Shown piece after piece: positions 34,351 to 43,238 of a stretch of DNA of 64,000 nucleotides; position 1 is the first letter of the stretch; the number at the start of each line of letters is the position of its first letter. Under the pieces are notes generated by a model. That model ran no database searches and was not told the DNA's origin. It saw nothing but the letters and a program-made list of their open reading frames with translations. Made by a program: the position numbers and the translations under genes. This DNA comes from Micavibrio sp. UBA2137 (GTDB lineage Bacteria; Pseudomonadota; Alphaproteobacteria; Micavibrionales; Micavibrionaceae). The stretch spans positions 193,859-257,858 of the forward strand of contig DCXL01000004.1 of assembly GCA_002328415.1 (NCBI GenBank), in the 5' to 3' direction.

Positions 34351-34377
34351 AATCCCTTGAAATAAGGGGTTTTTTTT
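34351..34377 (+). terminator. Intrinsic terminator before fabA
   Basis: CCCTT (34354-34358) pairs with AAGGG (34364-34368), flanked by AA/TT pairs, and is followed by eight T residues. It ends transcription of the 335-residue gene ahead of the fab operon. Confidence 0.8.
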
Positions 34378-34434
34378 CGCGTGCGAACGCTTTATAAGAA
34401 AGTCATGTTAGCAAATCAGAAAACAGAGAGAAAC

Positions 34435-34959
34435 ATGACTCACACACCTCAATCTTCCTATTCAAAAGAAGACCTCATCCTTTGTGGTGAAGGTAAAATG
34501 TTTGGGCCTGGAAATGCACAGTTGCCTCTTCCTCCTATGTTGATGTTTGATCGTATTACAATGGTCAGTGAAACAGGCGGCGCTTATGATAAAGGACAAA
34601 TCGTTGCTGAATTCGATATTAATCCCGATATCTGGTTCTTTGATTGCCACTTTAAGGGTGATCCTGTGATGCCAGGTTGCTTAGGGCTTGATGCTGTATG
34701 GCAATTGCTCGGTTTCTATCTTGGCTGGACGGGTGCAGAAGGGTCGGGGCGTGCGCTTGGGCTTGGCGAAATGAAGATGACTGGTCAAATTTTGCCGACA
34801 ACGAAACTTGTGCGCTACACCGTTGACATTAAGCGTGTTATAAACCGCAAGCTTGTACTTGGTATAGGGGATGGCACGGTCGAGGCTGATGGTGAGGTTA
34901 TTTATGTCGCCAAGGATTTGCGCGTTGGGCTGTTTGAAAATACAAGCGCATTAAAATAA
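34435..34959 (+). CDS. fabA: Bifunctional 3-hydroxydecanoyl-ACP dehydratase/isomerase
   Basis: About 174 residues from ATG 34435, which matches the usual family start (an upstream in-frame GTG is less likely). The hotdog-fold active site His lies in FFDCHFKGDPVMPGCLGLDA, with the partner Asp in GLDAVW. FabA introduces the cis double bond for unsaturated fatty acids. It heads a cluster with fabB and fabI. Confidence 0.96.
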   Translation: MTHTPQSSYSKEDLILCGEGKMFGPGNAQLPLPPMLMFDRITMVSETGGAYDKGQIVAEFDINPDIWFFDCHFKGDPVMPGCLGLDAVWQLLGFYLGWTGAEGSGRALGLGEMKMTGQILPTTKLVRYTVDIKRVINRKLVLGIGDGTVEADGEVIYVAKDLRVGLFENTSALK

Positions 34960-34998
34960 AGAAAACCATTACATTTTTTAAAAATTGAAGGACTATTT

Positions 34999-36243
34999 AT
35001 GACACTTTCAAATGGAACACGTCGTGTAGTTGTCACAGGTATGGGGATTGTCTCATGCATCGGAAACACAACGGATGAAGTTTTAGCCTCGCTGAAAGCA
35101 GGTAAATCAGGGATTACATTTGCGCCTGAATACGCTGAACTCGGTTTCCGCTCGCATGTGCACGGTAAGCCTGAAATTGATCTTGAGGCACGTATTGACC
35201 GTAAAATGCGCCGTTTTATGGGGGATAGTGCAGCCTACAACCATATTGCCATGGAAGATGCGATTGCTGATTCTGGTTTGGAAGAAAAAGATATTATTAA
35301 CGAGCGTACTGGTATTGTGATGGGCTCTGGTGGGCCTTCAACGCGCACAGTTGTTGAATCTGCTCGTATTGCAAAGGAATCAGCACCAAAACGTGTCGGC
35401 CCTTATGCTGTGCCAAAGGCTATGTCCTCAACAAATTCAGCTAACATTGCAACACATTTCCAGATCAAGGGTATTAACTACTCTATTACATCGGCTTGCT
35501 CGACGTCAGCGCATTGTATTGGTAATGCCGCTGAAATGATTGCGTGGGGTAAGCAAGATATTATCTTTGCTGGTGGTGGTGAAGAACTAGACTGGTCGCT
35601 TTCAGTTCTCTTTGATGCGATGGGTGCCATGTCATCAAAATATAATGATACACCAACTAAAGCCTCACGCGCTTATGATGCTAATCGCGATGGTTTTGTT
35701 ATTGCCGGTGGTGGTGGTGTTCTTGTTCTGGAAGAGCTTGAGCATGCCCTTGCACGTGGTGCGAAGATTTATGCCGAAGTAACTGGCTATGGCGCAACAT
35801 CTGATGGAGCCGATATGGTGGCACCAAGCGGAGAAGGGGCTGTGCGCTGCATGAAGCAGGCTATGAGCACGCTCAAATCACCTGTGACCTACATCAATAC
35901 GCATGGAACAAGCACCCCTGTAGGGGATATTCGTGAGTTGGAGGCCATTCACGAAGTATTTGCGGGGCAAGACATTCCGACAATCAGCTCGACGAAGTCG
36001 ATGACAGGTCATTCACTGGGCGCAACAGGTGTTCAGGAGGCGATTTACAGCCTTTTGATGATGGAGAACAACTTTATTTGTCCAAGTATTAATATTGAAA
36101 CACCTGATGAGGGTATTGGAAATATTCCAATTGCCATGAAGTTAATTGAAAATGTGGATCATCAGTCTGTCATGTCCAATAGTTTTGGATTTGGTGGGAC
36201 AAACTGCACACTCGCCTTTTCGAAATATATAAAGGGAGCTTAA
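34999..36243 (+). CDS. fabB: Beta-ketoacyl-ACP synthase I
   Basis: This 414-residue thiolase-fold condensing enzyme contains the nucleophile Cys in TSACSTSAHCIGN and the two His in NTHGTSTPVGD and KSMTGHSLGATG. FabB elongates the cis-unsaturated intermediate made by FabA. It is followed by a one-base TAATG overlap with a VOC-family gene, not directly by fabI as is usual. Confidence 0.96.
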   Translation: MTLSNGTRRVVVTGMGIVSCIGNTTDEVLASLKAGKSGITFAPEYAELGFRSHVHGKPEIDLEARIDRKMRRFMGDSAAYNHIAMEDAIADSGLEEKDIINERTGIVMGSGGPSTRTVVESARIAKESAPKRVGPYAVPKAMSSTNSANIATHFQIKGINYSITSACSTSAHCIGNAAEMIAWGKQDIIFAGGGEELDWSLSVLFDAMGAMSSKYNDTPTKASRAYDANRDGFVIAGGGGVLVLEELEHALARGAKIYAEVTGYGATSDGADMVAPSGEGAVRCMKQAMSTLKSPVTYINTHGTSTPVGDIRELEAIHEVFAGQDIPTISSTKSMTGHSLGATGVQEAIYSLLMMENNFICPSINIETPDEGIGNIPIAMKLIENVDHQSVMSNSFGFGGTNCTLAFSKYIKGA

Positions 36244-36653
36244 TGATAGAAGCTCCACTTGTTCCTGAACTTAAATGTGATGATTATAAAGCTAGCTATA
36301 ATTTCTACACTGAAATATTAGAATTTAAAGTTCTTTATGTTAGGGAAAATGAGGGTTTTGCTATGTTCGAACATGAGGGTTCACAAATAATGATTGATTC
36401 CTTGTCTGTGTGTTCAAGGTTTGTAGATGGGGTAATGGAAAAGCCTTATGGACGTGGTGTCAGTTTTCAAATTAGAACATCAGATGTTTCTAAGGTTTAT
36501 GAAAGAATAGTAGGTAATGATCACCCGATTTTTCTTGAAATGGAAGAAAAATGGTATCGGGTTGGAAATGTTGAAAAGGGAAATAAGCAATTTTTAGTAC
36601 AGGACCCGGATGGTTATATGTTGAGGTTCTTCGAAGATTTAGGTGAAAGGTAA
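36243..36653 (+). CDS. VOC/glyoxalase-like (bleomycin-resistance type) protein
   Basis: The protein has 136 residues. Two beta-alpha-beta-beta-beta modules are visible. The first is PELKCDDYKASYNFYTEILEF in pieces, with MFEHEGSQIMID. The second ends NKQFLVQDPDGYMLRFFEDLG. This resembles BLMA-like binding proteins, which lack the full glyoxalase metal set and often bind small molecules. It is coupled to fabB by TAATG and sits 8 bases before fabI. It is more A/T-rich than the fab genes, consistent with an insertion. Function in lipid synthesis is not indicated. Confidence 0.8.
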   Translation: MIEAPLVPELKCDDYKASYNFYTEILEFKVLYVRENEGFAMFEHEGSQIMIDSLSVCSRFVDGVMEKPYGRGVSFQIRTSDVSKVYERIVGNDHPIFLEMEEKWYRVGNVEKGNKQFLVQDPDGYMLRFFEDLGER

Positions 36654-36661
36654 TTTAATTT

Positions 36662-37462
36662 ATGGGTTTAATGAAGGGCAAAAAGGGACTTGTGATGGGG
36701 GTGGCCAATGACCACTCTATCGCATGGGGAATTGCAAAGGCATTGCATGATCAGGGTGCTGAAATGGCCTTTACCTATCAAGGGGATGCATTTAAGAAAC
36801 GTGTTGAACCGCTCGTACAAGAGCTAGGGTCAAGCATCATTTTACCGTGTGATGTCAGTGATGAAGCCAGCATTGATGAAGTATTTTCTGAACTGGAGAA
36901 TCAATGGGGAGAGCTTGATTTTGTTGTTCATTCCTTGGCTTATTCTGACAAAAATGAGCTGAAGGGACGTTATGTTGACACAACGCTCGAAAACTTCCTC
37001 AATTCAATGCATATTTCTTGTTATTCTTTTACATCTGTTATGCGTCGTGCCGTGCCTCTGATGAAAAATGGCGGTTCTGCCATCACACTCAGCTATTATG
37101 GCGCGCAAAAAGTGATGCCTAATTACAATGTGATGGGTGTGGCCAAGGCAGCTTTGGAAGCTTCTGTGCGTTATCTGGCGGCAGATCTGGGTGAAGACAA
37201 CATTCGCGTGAACGGTATTTCAGCAGGCCCAATGCGCACACTTGCAGGATCAGCCATTGGGAGCGCGCGTAAAACATTCAAATATAACACGCTTACCGCA
37301 CCACTTCAGCGTGCAGTTGGTCTGGACGAGCTCGGGCAATCAGGTCTTTATCTGATTTCTGATATGTCAGCGGCGGTTACGGGTGAAATTCACTATGTTG
37401 ATTGCGGGTTTAATGCTGTTGGTATGTGCAATTCCGAAAAATGGGACGAGCTTCTAGGCTAA
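36662..37462 (+). CDS. fabI: Enoyl-ACP reductase (NADH) FabI
   Basis: This 266-residue SDR-fold enzyme has the NAD-binding phrase VMGVANDHSIAWGIAKAL, CDVSDEASID, and the FabI-type Tyr-x6-Lys in NYNVMGVAK preceded by SYYGA. RVNGISAGPMRTLAGSAIG follows. It catalyses the last reduction in each fatty acid elongation cycle and is the usual triclosan target family. It is convergent with the 290-residue unknown gene, with only four bases between the stops. Confidence 0.96.
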   Translation: MGLMKGKKGLVMGVANDHSIAWGIAKALHDQGAEMAFTYQGDAFKKRVEPLVQELGSSIILPCDVSDEASIDEVFSELENQWGELDFVVHSLAYSDKNELKGRYVDTTLENFLNSMHISCYSFTSVMRRAVPLMKNGGSAITLSYYGAQKVMPNYNVMGVAKAALEASVRYLAADLGEDNIRVNGISAGPMRTLAGSAIGSARKTFKYNTLTAPLQRAVGLDELGQSGLYLISDMSAAVTGEIHYVDCGFNAVGMCNSEKWDELLG

Positions 37463-37466
37463 AGCT

Positions 37467-38339
37467 TTAATCAAGGCTATTGAGTGCTAGGTTTTGCCAT
37501 TTTGGCAATTCACTTTCCTGCAGACTGCGTGCGTTTGTATCTATATTGCTAAATCCTGTGCGATAAGGCGTATGCGTAAAGCGCACGCAAACCAGTGTGC
37601 GAAAGACCTCTTCCGCATCACATAAGGTTGCCATATGCGGTGTTGTTGCCCCTAAATTAACAAGCGTATGCGTTCCAAAACGCTTTCTAAGGTCTGGTTT
37701 CTCATTCACTGCCTTAAGAAATGCATCTTTAAGGCGGTGCTGATAAGGAATGGAGTGATCTGGCCCAATATAAGCAAACTCATTGCTGGCCAAGCGTCTA
37801 AGTTCTCTGATTTCTGCCTCGTTTAAATCCAGACCACCTAAATCCACATAAGTTGTATCGCAAGCTGATGAAGCAAAGTAGATATCCTCATGCGCAAAAC
37901 GTCCATCTGGAGAAATGAGACGTATATCTGCGTGCATACCAACACCTTCATTAAGAACTTCACTACGCATGAGTAAACCCTGCATGATATCAAGATATAG
38001 AAAATCATCTGTCGTAAAACCATTGACGTCGTAATGATGGTCGCATGCAGCTGTTATCAGGTGTTCTAAGGCCATTAAATGTGGAGGTATGAGTACATTA
38101 GTCTCGGGTGCTTTTAAAAGCGCACAATGGCGAATTTTTGAGGCGGTTTGAAAATCATGAGGGAGTGGAGGCAAATCGACTTTAAAGTCGCCTTTTTCAC
38201 CAATGACTTGTGGACGCTTTATCTCGTTGAAATCTAGAGTTTCATGCATGATGACACGATTTTCGCCAAAATAGATATCCCTGACAGGGATATAGCCGTA
38301 ATCGCACTCTATTTCAGATTTTGACGCAGTAAGTGACAT
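37467..38339 (-). CDS. Unknown 290-residue protein
   Basis: The protein looks cytosolic, without signal peptide or membrane helix. It has several His/Asp/Cys patches, such as LITAACDHHYDVNGFTTDDF, GVGMHADIRLISPDGRF and SSACDTTYVDLGG, and a C-terminal VCVRFTHTPYRTGFSN. These could form a metal or flavin site, but I recognise no family. It is not obviously co-transcribed with the fab operon because it faces it; the glycerophosphodiesterase gene lies upstream on the same strand, 39 bases away. Confidence 0.65.
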   Translation of the reverse strand: MSLTASKSEIECDYGYIPVRDIYFGENRVIMHETLDFNEIKRPQVIGEKGDFKVDLPPLPHDFQTASKIRHCALLKAPETNVLIPPHLMALEHLITAACDHHYDVNGFTTDDFLYLDIMQGLLMRSEVLNEGVGMHADIRLISPDGRFAHEDIYFASSACDTTYVDLGGLDLNEAEIRELRRLASNEFAYIGPDHSIPYQHRLKDAFLKAVNEKPDLRKRFGTHTLVNLGATTPHMATLCDAEEVFRTLVCVRFTHTPYRTGFSNIDTNARSLQESELPKWQNLALNSLD

Positions 38340-38378
38340 GTATTTGTCTTAACGCAAAATAATATGGAAATAAAGAAT

Positions 38379-39122
38379 TTAATGTGTCTCTATAAGATTT
38401 TCTTCAATGACGTCAGGAACATCAGTGAAAAAGCCATCAATGCCCCACCGCTGAAGCTGTCTTGCGCGGTCAGGGTCGTTAATGGTGTAGGCAAGGAGAG
38501 GCAATTCAGCTTCTAGCAAATAATTGCAATCACTTTGCGTGAGTGTATTGCCGTTCACATTAATAGAGCGCACATCCAGATGTTCAGCCATATGTGCCCA
38601 TTCGGCAGGGATTTCCTCAGGCAACAAAAGCCCGCGCGCCCAGTCATTGGCAATGTCCTTGGCAATTTCCAGACATGTAATGTCAAAACTAGAGATCAAA
38701 ATTTTATCGTGGTCTGTCCAGATTTGAGATAATAAATCCAGTGCAACCTTTGTGGTGTCTTCTGCGCGCCCTTGTGAGGGTTTGATTTCAATGTTTACAC
38801 CTAAATCATGTTCCAGAAGCACGTCAATGGCTTCTTCTAGTGTCGGGATTGAAACGCCCGTAAATCCTTCTGAAAACCACGCGCCAGCCTCCAGATATTG
38901 AATCTCTTCATAATCAAGATCATTGATATTGCCGTGTCCATTTGTTGTGCGCTCAAGTGTATCATCATGCAAAAGGATAGGCACATCATCACGTGTGAGC
39001 TTCACATCAAATTCAACCCATGTTGCGCCAAGGTCAGCGGCCGTGCGGATGCTTTCAAGCGTGTTTTCTGGTGCGTACGCGCACGCGCCGCGATGGCCAA
39101 TAATTTTAGGAAGTTTGAGCAT
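38379..39122 (-). CDS. ugpQ: Glycerophosphodiester phosphodiesterase
   Basis: The protein has 247 residues. It hydrolyses glycerophosphodiesters to glycerol-3-phosphate and an alcohol. GHRGACAYAPENTLESI gives the N-terminal HR and EN residues of the GDPD TIM barrel, WVEFDVKLTRDDVPILLHDDTLERTTNG the metal-binding E-x-D and H-D, and NIEIKPS the later Glu/Lys. There is no signal peptide, so it acts in the cytosol like UgpQ. It lies downstream of pnp, beyond a strong terminator. Confidence 0.92.
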   Translation of the reverse strand: MLKLPKIIGHRGACAYAPENTLESIRTAADLGATWVEFDVKLTRDDVPILLHDDTLERTTNGHGNINDLDYEEIQYLEAGAWFSEGFTGVSIPTLEEAIDVLLEHDLGVNIEIKPSQGRAEDTTKVALDLLSQIWTDHDKILISSFDITCLEIAKDIANDWARGLLLPEEIPAEWAHMAEHLDVRSINVNGNTLTQSDCNYLLEAELPLLAYTINDPDRARQLQRWGIDGFFTDVPDVIEENLIETH

Positions 39123-39141
39123 CCATAAATCCTCTCTAAAT

Positions 39142-39172
39142 AAAAAAGCGCGCCTTTATTGGGCACGCTTTT
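39142..39172 (-). terminator. Intrinsic terminator of pnp
   Basis: A stem of about 12 pairs, AAAAAGCGCGCC with GGGCACGCTTTTT (one G-U-type position), encloses a short TTTATT-like loop. On the minus strand the stem is followed by a T-rich tract. It separates pnp from the glycerophosphodiesterase gene. Confidence 0.8.
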
Positions 39173-39204
39173 TATACAATTATTTAAGTCCGATGAGAAG
39201 GGGC

Positions 39205-41346
39205 TTAGCTAGCCTCTTTTTGATCCTCATCATCACCTTTAGAAATCGGCTCACCAGTTTCCTGATTAACACGTTTCATAGACAATTTGATTTTTCCACG
39301 GTCGTCAAAGCCAATAACCTGAACCTTGACCATGTCGCCTTCGTTAACAACATCTGTTGTCTTGGCTGTGCGCTCATCCTGAAGCTCAGAAATATGCACA
39401 AGGCCGTCTTTTGCACCCATAAAGTTTACGAATGCACCAAAGTCGACTGTTTTAACAACTTTACCATCATAAACTTTACCTTTTTCAGGTTCGTCAGTCA
39501 GATCACGGATCCACTTCACAGTAGCATCAATAGCTGACTGGTCTGTTGCGGCGATACGAATAGTCCCGTCATCCTCAACATCCATCTTTGCACCTGTTGT
39601 TTCGGTAATTTCACGGATAACCTTACCGCCTGTACCAATAACGTCACGGATTTTATCAACTGGAATACTGATTTGAACCATTTGAGGTGCACCGTCGCGC
39701 ACACCGTCACGGCTTTCAGACAGGGCAGAGCTCATCTCTTTCAAAATGTGCTTACGTCCATCTTTGGCCTGCTCAAGAGCGATTTCCATGATTTTCTTTG
39801 TAATAGATGTGATTTTGATATCCATCTGAAGCGATGTAATACCATCATCAGTACCTGCAACTTTAAAGTCCATATCGCCAAGGTGGTCTTCGTCACCAAG
39901 AATGTCAGAAAGAACAGCAAAGTCTTTTCCTTCTTTGATCAATCCCATGGCAATACCAGCAACAGGTTTTTTCAAAGGCACACCAGCATCCATCAAGGCA
40001 AGTGAAGTACCACATACTGTTGCCATAGAAGATGACCCGTTTGACTCTGTGATTTCAGAGACAGCACGCATTGTGTAAGGGAAGTCCTCCTTGTTAGGCA
40101 ACATTGGACGAATAGCACGCCAGGCCAGTTTACCGTGACCAATTTCACGACGACCAGGCGAACCCATACGACCACATTCACCAACAGAGTATGGTGGGAA
40201 GTTATAGTGCAGCATGAAGTTTGATTTGTATTCGCCCTCAAGCGCATCAATAATTTGCTCATCCTGACCAGTTCCAAGCGTTGTTACAACAATGGCTTGT
40301 GTTTCACCACGTGTGAACAAAGCACTTCCGTGAACACGTGGAAGGACGCCAACCTCTGATACGATTTTACGCACTGTTTTCGTGTCACGTCCATCAATAC
40401 GCTTCTTCGTTTTCAGGATTTGACCACGCACAACGTCGGCCTCAACCTTTTTCACAAGGCCAAGGATAACATCGGCTGTAAAGCCTTTACCTTCATCTTC
40501 AAAGGCCTCTACAATTTTGTCTTTTACTTCTGACAATTTGGCCTGACGGTCTTGCTTAACCTGTTCTTCATAGGCCTTTGCGATATCCTTTTCGAATTTC
40601 TTATGGATGTCTTTACCCAATTTTTCGATATCTTTATCTTTTTCAGGAATATCCCAAGGCTCATTAGCACACATTTCAGCTAAATCGATAATACCATCAA
40701 TAACCTTTTGGAATTCCTTGTGACCTTTTGTCACAGCATCTAGCATGATTTCCTCTGATAGCTCTTGCGCCTCTGATTCAACCATAAGAACGCCTTCTTT
40801 TGTCCCTGCAATCACAAGGTCAAGTTCGCTTTCTTTCAACTCATCCAATGTTGGATTGAAGACAAGCTTGCCATCCTTGCGACCAACACGGATACCACCA
40901 ATAGGACCCATGAACGGCACGCCAGATAGCGTTAACGCTGCTGAACAGCCGATCATGGCAACGATATCAGGATCATTTTCCATGTCGTGTGAGACAACGG
41001 TTGCAACAACCTGAACCTCATTCATAAAGCCATCTGGGAAAAGAGGGCGAATAGGGCGGTCAATCAAACGTGATGTCAGTGTTTCTTTTTCTGAAGGACG
41101 ACCCTCGCGTTTGAAAAAGCCACCAGGGATTTTACCTGCGGCATAGAATTTTTCTTGATAGTTCACAGTGAGCGGGAAGAAGTTTTGGCCTTCACGCACT
41201 GATTTAGCACCAACAACTGTACAAAGCACTGATGTCTCGCCATATGTTGCCATAACAGCAGCATCGGCCTGACGGGCAATTTTACCAGTTTCAAGTGTAA
41301 GTTTACGTCCAGCAAAGTCAATTTCTTTGCGATATACTTTAAACAT
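39205..41346 (-). CDS. pnp: Polyribonucleotide nucleotidyltransferase (PNPase)
   Basis: About 713 residues from ATG 41346, chosen because AAAGGA lies seven bases upstream and MFKVYRKEIDFAGR is the normal start. Two RNase PH-like domains carry EGRPSEKETLTSRLIDRPIRP (in two pieces), GQDEQIIDALEGEYK and MGLIKEG. A KH domain (IGTGGKVIREITETTGAK) and an S1 domain (GKVYDGKVVKTVDFGAFVNF) close the protein. It degrades mRNA 3'-5' by phosphorolysis. Unusually for Proteobacteria, rpsO is not directly upstream; gpmA and two glycan genes lie between. Confidence 0.97.
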   Translation of the reverse strand: MFKVYRKEIDFAGRKLTLETGKIARQADAAVMATYGETSVLCTVVGAKSVREGQNFFPLTVNYQEKFYAAGKIPGGFFKREGRPSEKETLTSRLIDRPIRPLFPDGFMNEVQVVATVVSHDMENDPDIVAMIGCSAALTLSGVPFMGPIGGIRVGRKDGKLVFNPTLDELKESELDLVIAGTKEGVLMVESEAQELSEEIMLDAVTKGHKEFQKVIDGIIDLAEMCANEPWDIPEKDKDIEKLGKDIHKKFEKDIAKAYEEQVKQDRQAKLSEVKDKIVEAFEDEGKGFTADVILGLVKKVEADVVRGQILKTKKRIDGRDTKTVRKIVSEVGVLPRVHGSALFTRGETQAIVVTTLGTGQDEQIIDALEGEYKSNFMLHYNFPPYSVGECGRMGSPGRREIGHGKLAWRAIRPMLPNKEDFPYTMRAVSEITESNGSSSMATVCGTSLALMDAGVPLKKPVAGIAMGLIKEGKDFAVLSDILGDEDHLGDMDFKVAGTDDGITSLQMDIKITSITKKIMEIALEQAKDGRKHILKEMSSALSESRDGVRDGAPQMVQISIPVDKIRDVIGTGGKVIREITETTGAKMDVEDDGTIRIAATDQSAIDATVKWIRDLTDEPEKGKVYDGKVVKTVDFGAFVNFMGAKDGLVHISELQDERTAKTTDVVNEGDMVKVQVIGFDDRGKIKLSMKRVNQETGEPISKGDDEDQKEAS

Positions 41347-41643
41347 GAATTTTCCTTTCATTTTCAATTCATATAATTTTATGAACGTCATAAAAGGCGT
41401 TTAAAAGGTTTTGTCTGCGGGTGATACCGGTGGACAACGGAACCGAATTAAGCGCTTCAAATTCGTCTCTGTAGTCAACCGCTGCATCACAGCTTCAAAA
41501 AACATTCAAATGCCTTTTGCAACGCTGCATAAGACATGCCATTATCATTGGCAAAAGTCAAACAATATTCCGATAAGTTTTTCTTTAAATACCGCAGGTT
41601 ACTTAGAATAATTGAATTGAAAAGAAAGCGATAGAAGGTGGTC
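41347..41643. other. Intergenic region between pnp and gpmA
   Basis: This divergent region of about 300 bases must hold the pnp and gpmA promoters. On the minus strand it carries the pnp leader. A GC-richer patch around 41420-41460 (GGTGATACCGGTGGACAACG) contrasts with A/T-rich flanks and may form leader structure. No gene or named RNA is recognised. Confidence 0.4.
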
Positions 41644-42297
41644 ATGGGGACATTAATTCTTTTACGACATGGGCAAAGCGAGTGGAATCTTCAAAACAGA
41701 TTTACGGGTTTTAAGGATGTTGAATTAACGGATCAAGGGCGCGTTGAGGCAAAGGAAGCAGGAGAATTGCTTGCAAAGCACAATATTGCTATTGACCATG
41801 TTTTTACGAGCACACTTAAAAGAGCAAATCACACAGCTGAAATTGCGCTTGCGAATGCGGGCTTGAGTGCAGATAAGGTCCGCAAAAATGATGGCACATT
41901 TGAAATGACCTATGAGCCTGATTTACGCGAGCGCGATTATGGGGATTTGACGGGTCTCAACAAGGATGAAACACGCGCGAAATTCGGTGATGAGCAAGTG
42001 CATATTTGGCGCCGTTCCTATGATACACCACCACCTGGTGGTGAATGCCTAAAGGATGTCGTTGAGAAACGCGTGCGGCCTTATTATGAGGCGGAAATTA
42101 AACCGATGCTGGAAGAAGGAAAAAATATCCTGATTGCGGCACACGGAAATTCTCTGCGTGCCATGCTGATAATATTAGGTGTTGAAACACCAGATACAAT
42201 TAACGAGGCTGAAATGCCAACCGGCAAGCCTTTAGCATTTGATGTTGAAACAGTGGGTGGTGCGCTTGTTTTTGAAAATAGAAGGTTTTTAGACTAG
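41644..42297 (+). CDS. gpmA: 2,3-bisphosphoglycerate-dependent phosphoglycerate mutase
   Basis: About 217 residues from ATG 41644, with GAAGG five bases upstream; a GTG at 41638 is also in frame. LLRHGQSEWNLQNRFTG carries the phosphohistidine, RERDYGDLTGLNKDE the catalytic Glu, and AAHGNSLRAML the second His. This is the glycolytic interconversion of 3- and 2-phosphoglycerate. The stop shares its last base with the GTG start of the next gene. Confidence 0.94.
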   Translation: MGTLILLRHGQSEWNLQNRFTGFKDVELTDQGRVEAKEAGELLAKHNIAIDHVFTSTLKRANHTAEIALANAGLSADKVRKNDGTFEMTYEPDLRERDYGDLTGLNKDETRAKFGDEQVHIWRRSYDTPPPGGECLKDVVEKRVRPYYEAEIKPMLEEGKNILIAAHGNSLRAMLIILGVETPDTINEAEMPTGKPLAFDVETVGGALVFENRRFLD

Positions 42298-43238
42298 TGG
42301 ATCTATCGGTTGTCATCCCCTGTTATAATGAAGAAGAGACAGTTGATGCGCTCCTCAAACGCGTTGATGCGGCGTGCAAGGATGCTCGTGTCAAAACATA
42401 TGAGATTATTTGTATTAATGATGGCTCAACAGATAAAACACTTTCAAAGCTAAAAGCGCTTACAAAAAAATTCAAGGCGCTCATTGTTCTCGATTTGGCC
42501 AAAAATTACGGTCAGCAAATGGCACTGACTGCAGGGTTAGAGCATTCAAAAGGCAAGCATGTGTTGCTCTTGGATGCTGACCTTCAGGACCCACCAGAAC
42601 TCCTCTCTGAAATGCTGAAACGTGCCAAGGCGGGGATTGATGTCGTTTATGGGCAGCGCAGACGTCGTGCAGGGGAAACATGGGTAAAGCTTGCAACATC
42701 GCGTTTATTTTACCGTGCTTTATCTTATCTTTCTGATGTGCCCATTCCTGAAAATGTCGGTGATTTCCGTTTGATTTCACGCCGTGTCGTTGAGCGTTTT
42801 TTGGATATGCCAGAGCGTCACCGTTATGTGCGCGGTATGATTTCATGGATAGGGTTTGAACAAGAGGCGATTCTTTACGACCGCGACCCGCGCTTTGCAG
42901 GCGAAACAAAATATACATTTATGGGACTGGCGGCCTTTGCTATTGATGCCATTACCAGTTTCTCAATCAAGCCTTTGCGTTTGTGTCTACCCTTTGCCTT
43001 TTTGGGGGCGTTGCTCGCAATGGGGTTAGGGCTTTATGCCTTTTTTGTTTATTTCACTGTTGGCTCTATCCCTGGTTGGCCGTCACTGGCGTGCCTTATC
43101 TGTTTCTTTAGCTCGCTTCAGCTGATTTGCATTGGGCTCATTGGTGAATATATCGGGCGCATCTACATGCAGGTCAAAGACAGGCCACTTTATTTTGTGC
43201 GCGAGGTCATCACAGCCAAACCTCAAAAATCAAAATGA
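42297..43238 (+). CDS. GT2 family polyprenyl-phosphate glycosyltransferase (GtrB/DPM-like)
   Basis: This 313-residue protein has a GTG start overlapping the gpmA stop. VVIPCYNEEETVDALLKRV begins a GT-A fold, INDGSTDKTL and LLDADLQDPPELL supply the nucleotide/metal DxD region, and two C-terminal membrane helices (LPFAFLGALLAMGLGLYAF and a later one) anchor it. This is the GtrB/ArnC/dolichol-phosphate-mannose synthase-like type, which loads sugar onto undecaprenyl phosphate. It is paired with a GtrA-like gene (ATGA overlap), as in O-antigen modification loci. Sugar identity is unknown. Confidence 0.9.
   Translation: MDLSVVIPCYNEEETVDALLKRVDAACKDARVKTYEIICINDGSTDKTLSKLKALTKKFKALIVLDLAKNYGQQMALTAGLEHSKGKHVLLLDADLQDPPELLSEMLKRAKAGIDVVYGQRRRRAGETWVKLATSRLFYRALSYLSDVPIPENVGDFRLISRRVVERFLDMPERHRYVRGMISWIGFEQEAILYDRDPRFAGETKYTFMGLAAFAIDAITSFSIKPLRLCLPFAFLGALLAMGLGLYAFFVYFTVGSIPGWPSLACLICFFSSLQLICIGLIGEYIGRIYMQVKDRPLYFVREVITAKPQKSK

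Noticed and set aside
38923..39537. A 204-residue rightward open frame across the glycerophosphodiesterase and pnp genes
   Set aside because: It lies antisense to two strongly supported genes and across a terminator, with no protein-like motifs.
41411..41611. A 66-residue frame in the pnp-gpmA gap
   Set aside because: No Shine-Dalgarno, no motif and irregular composition; better explained as leader and promoter DNA.
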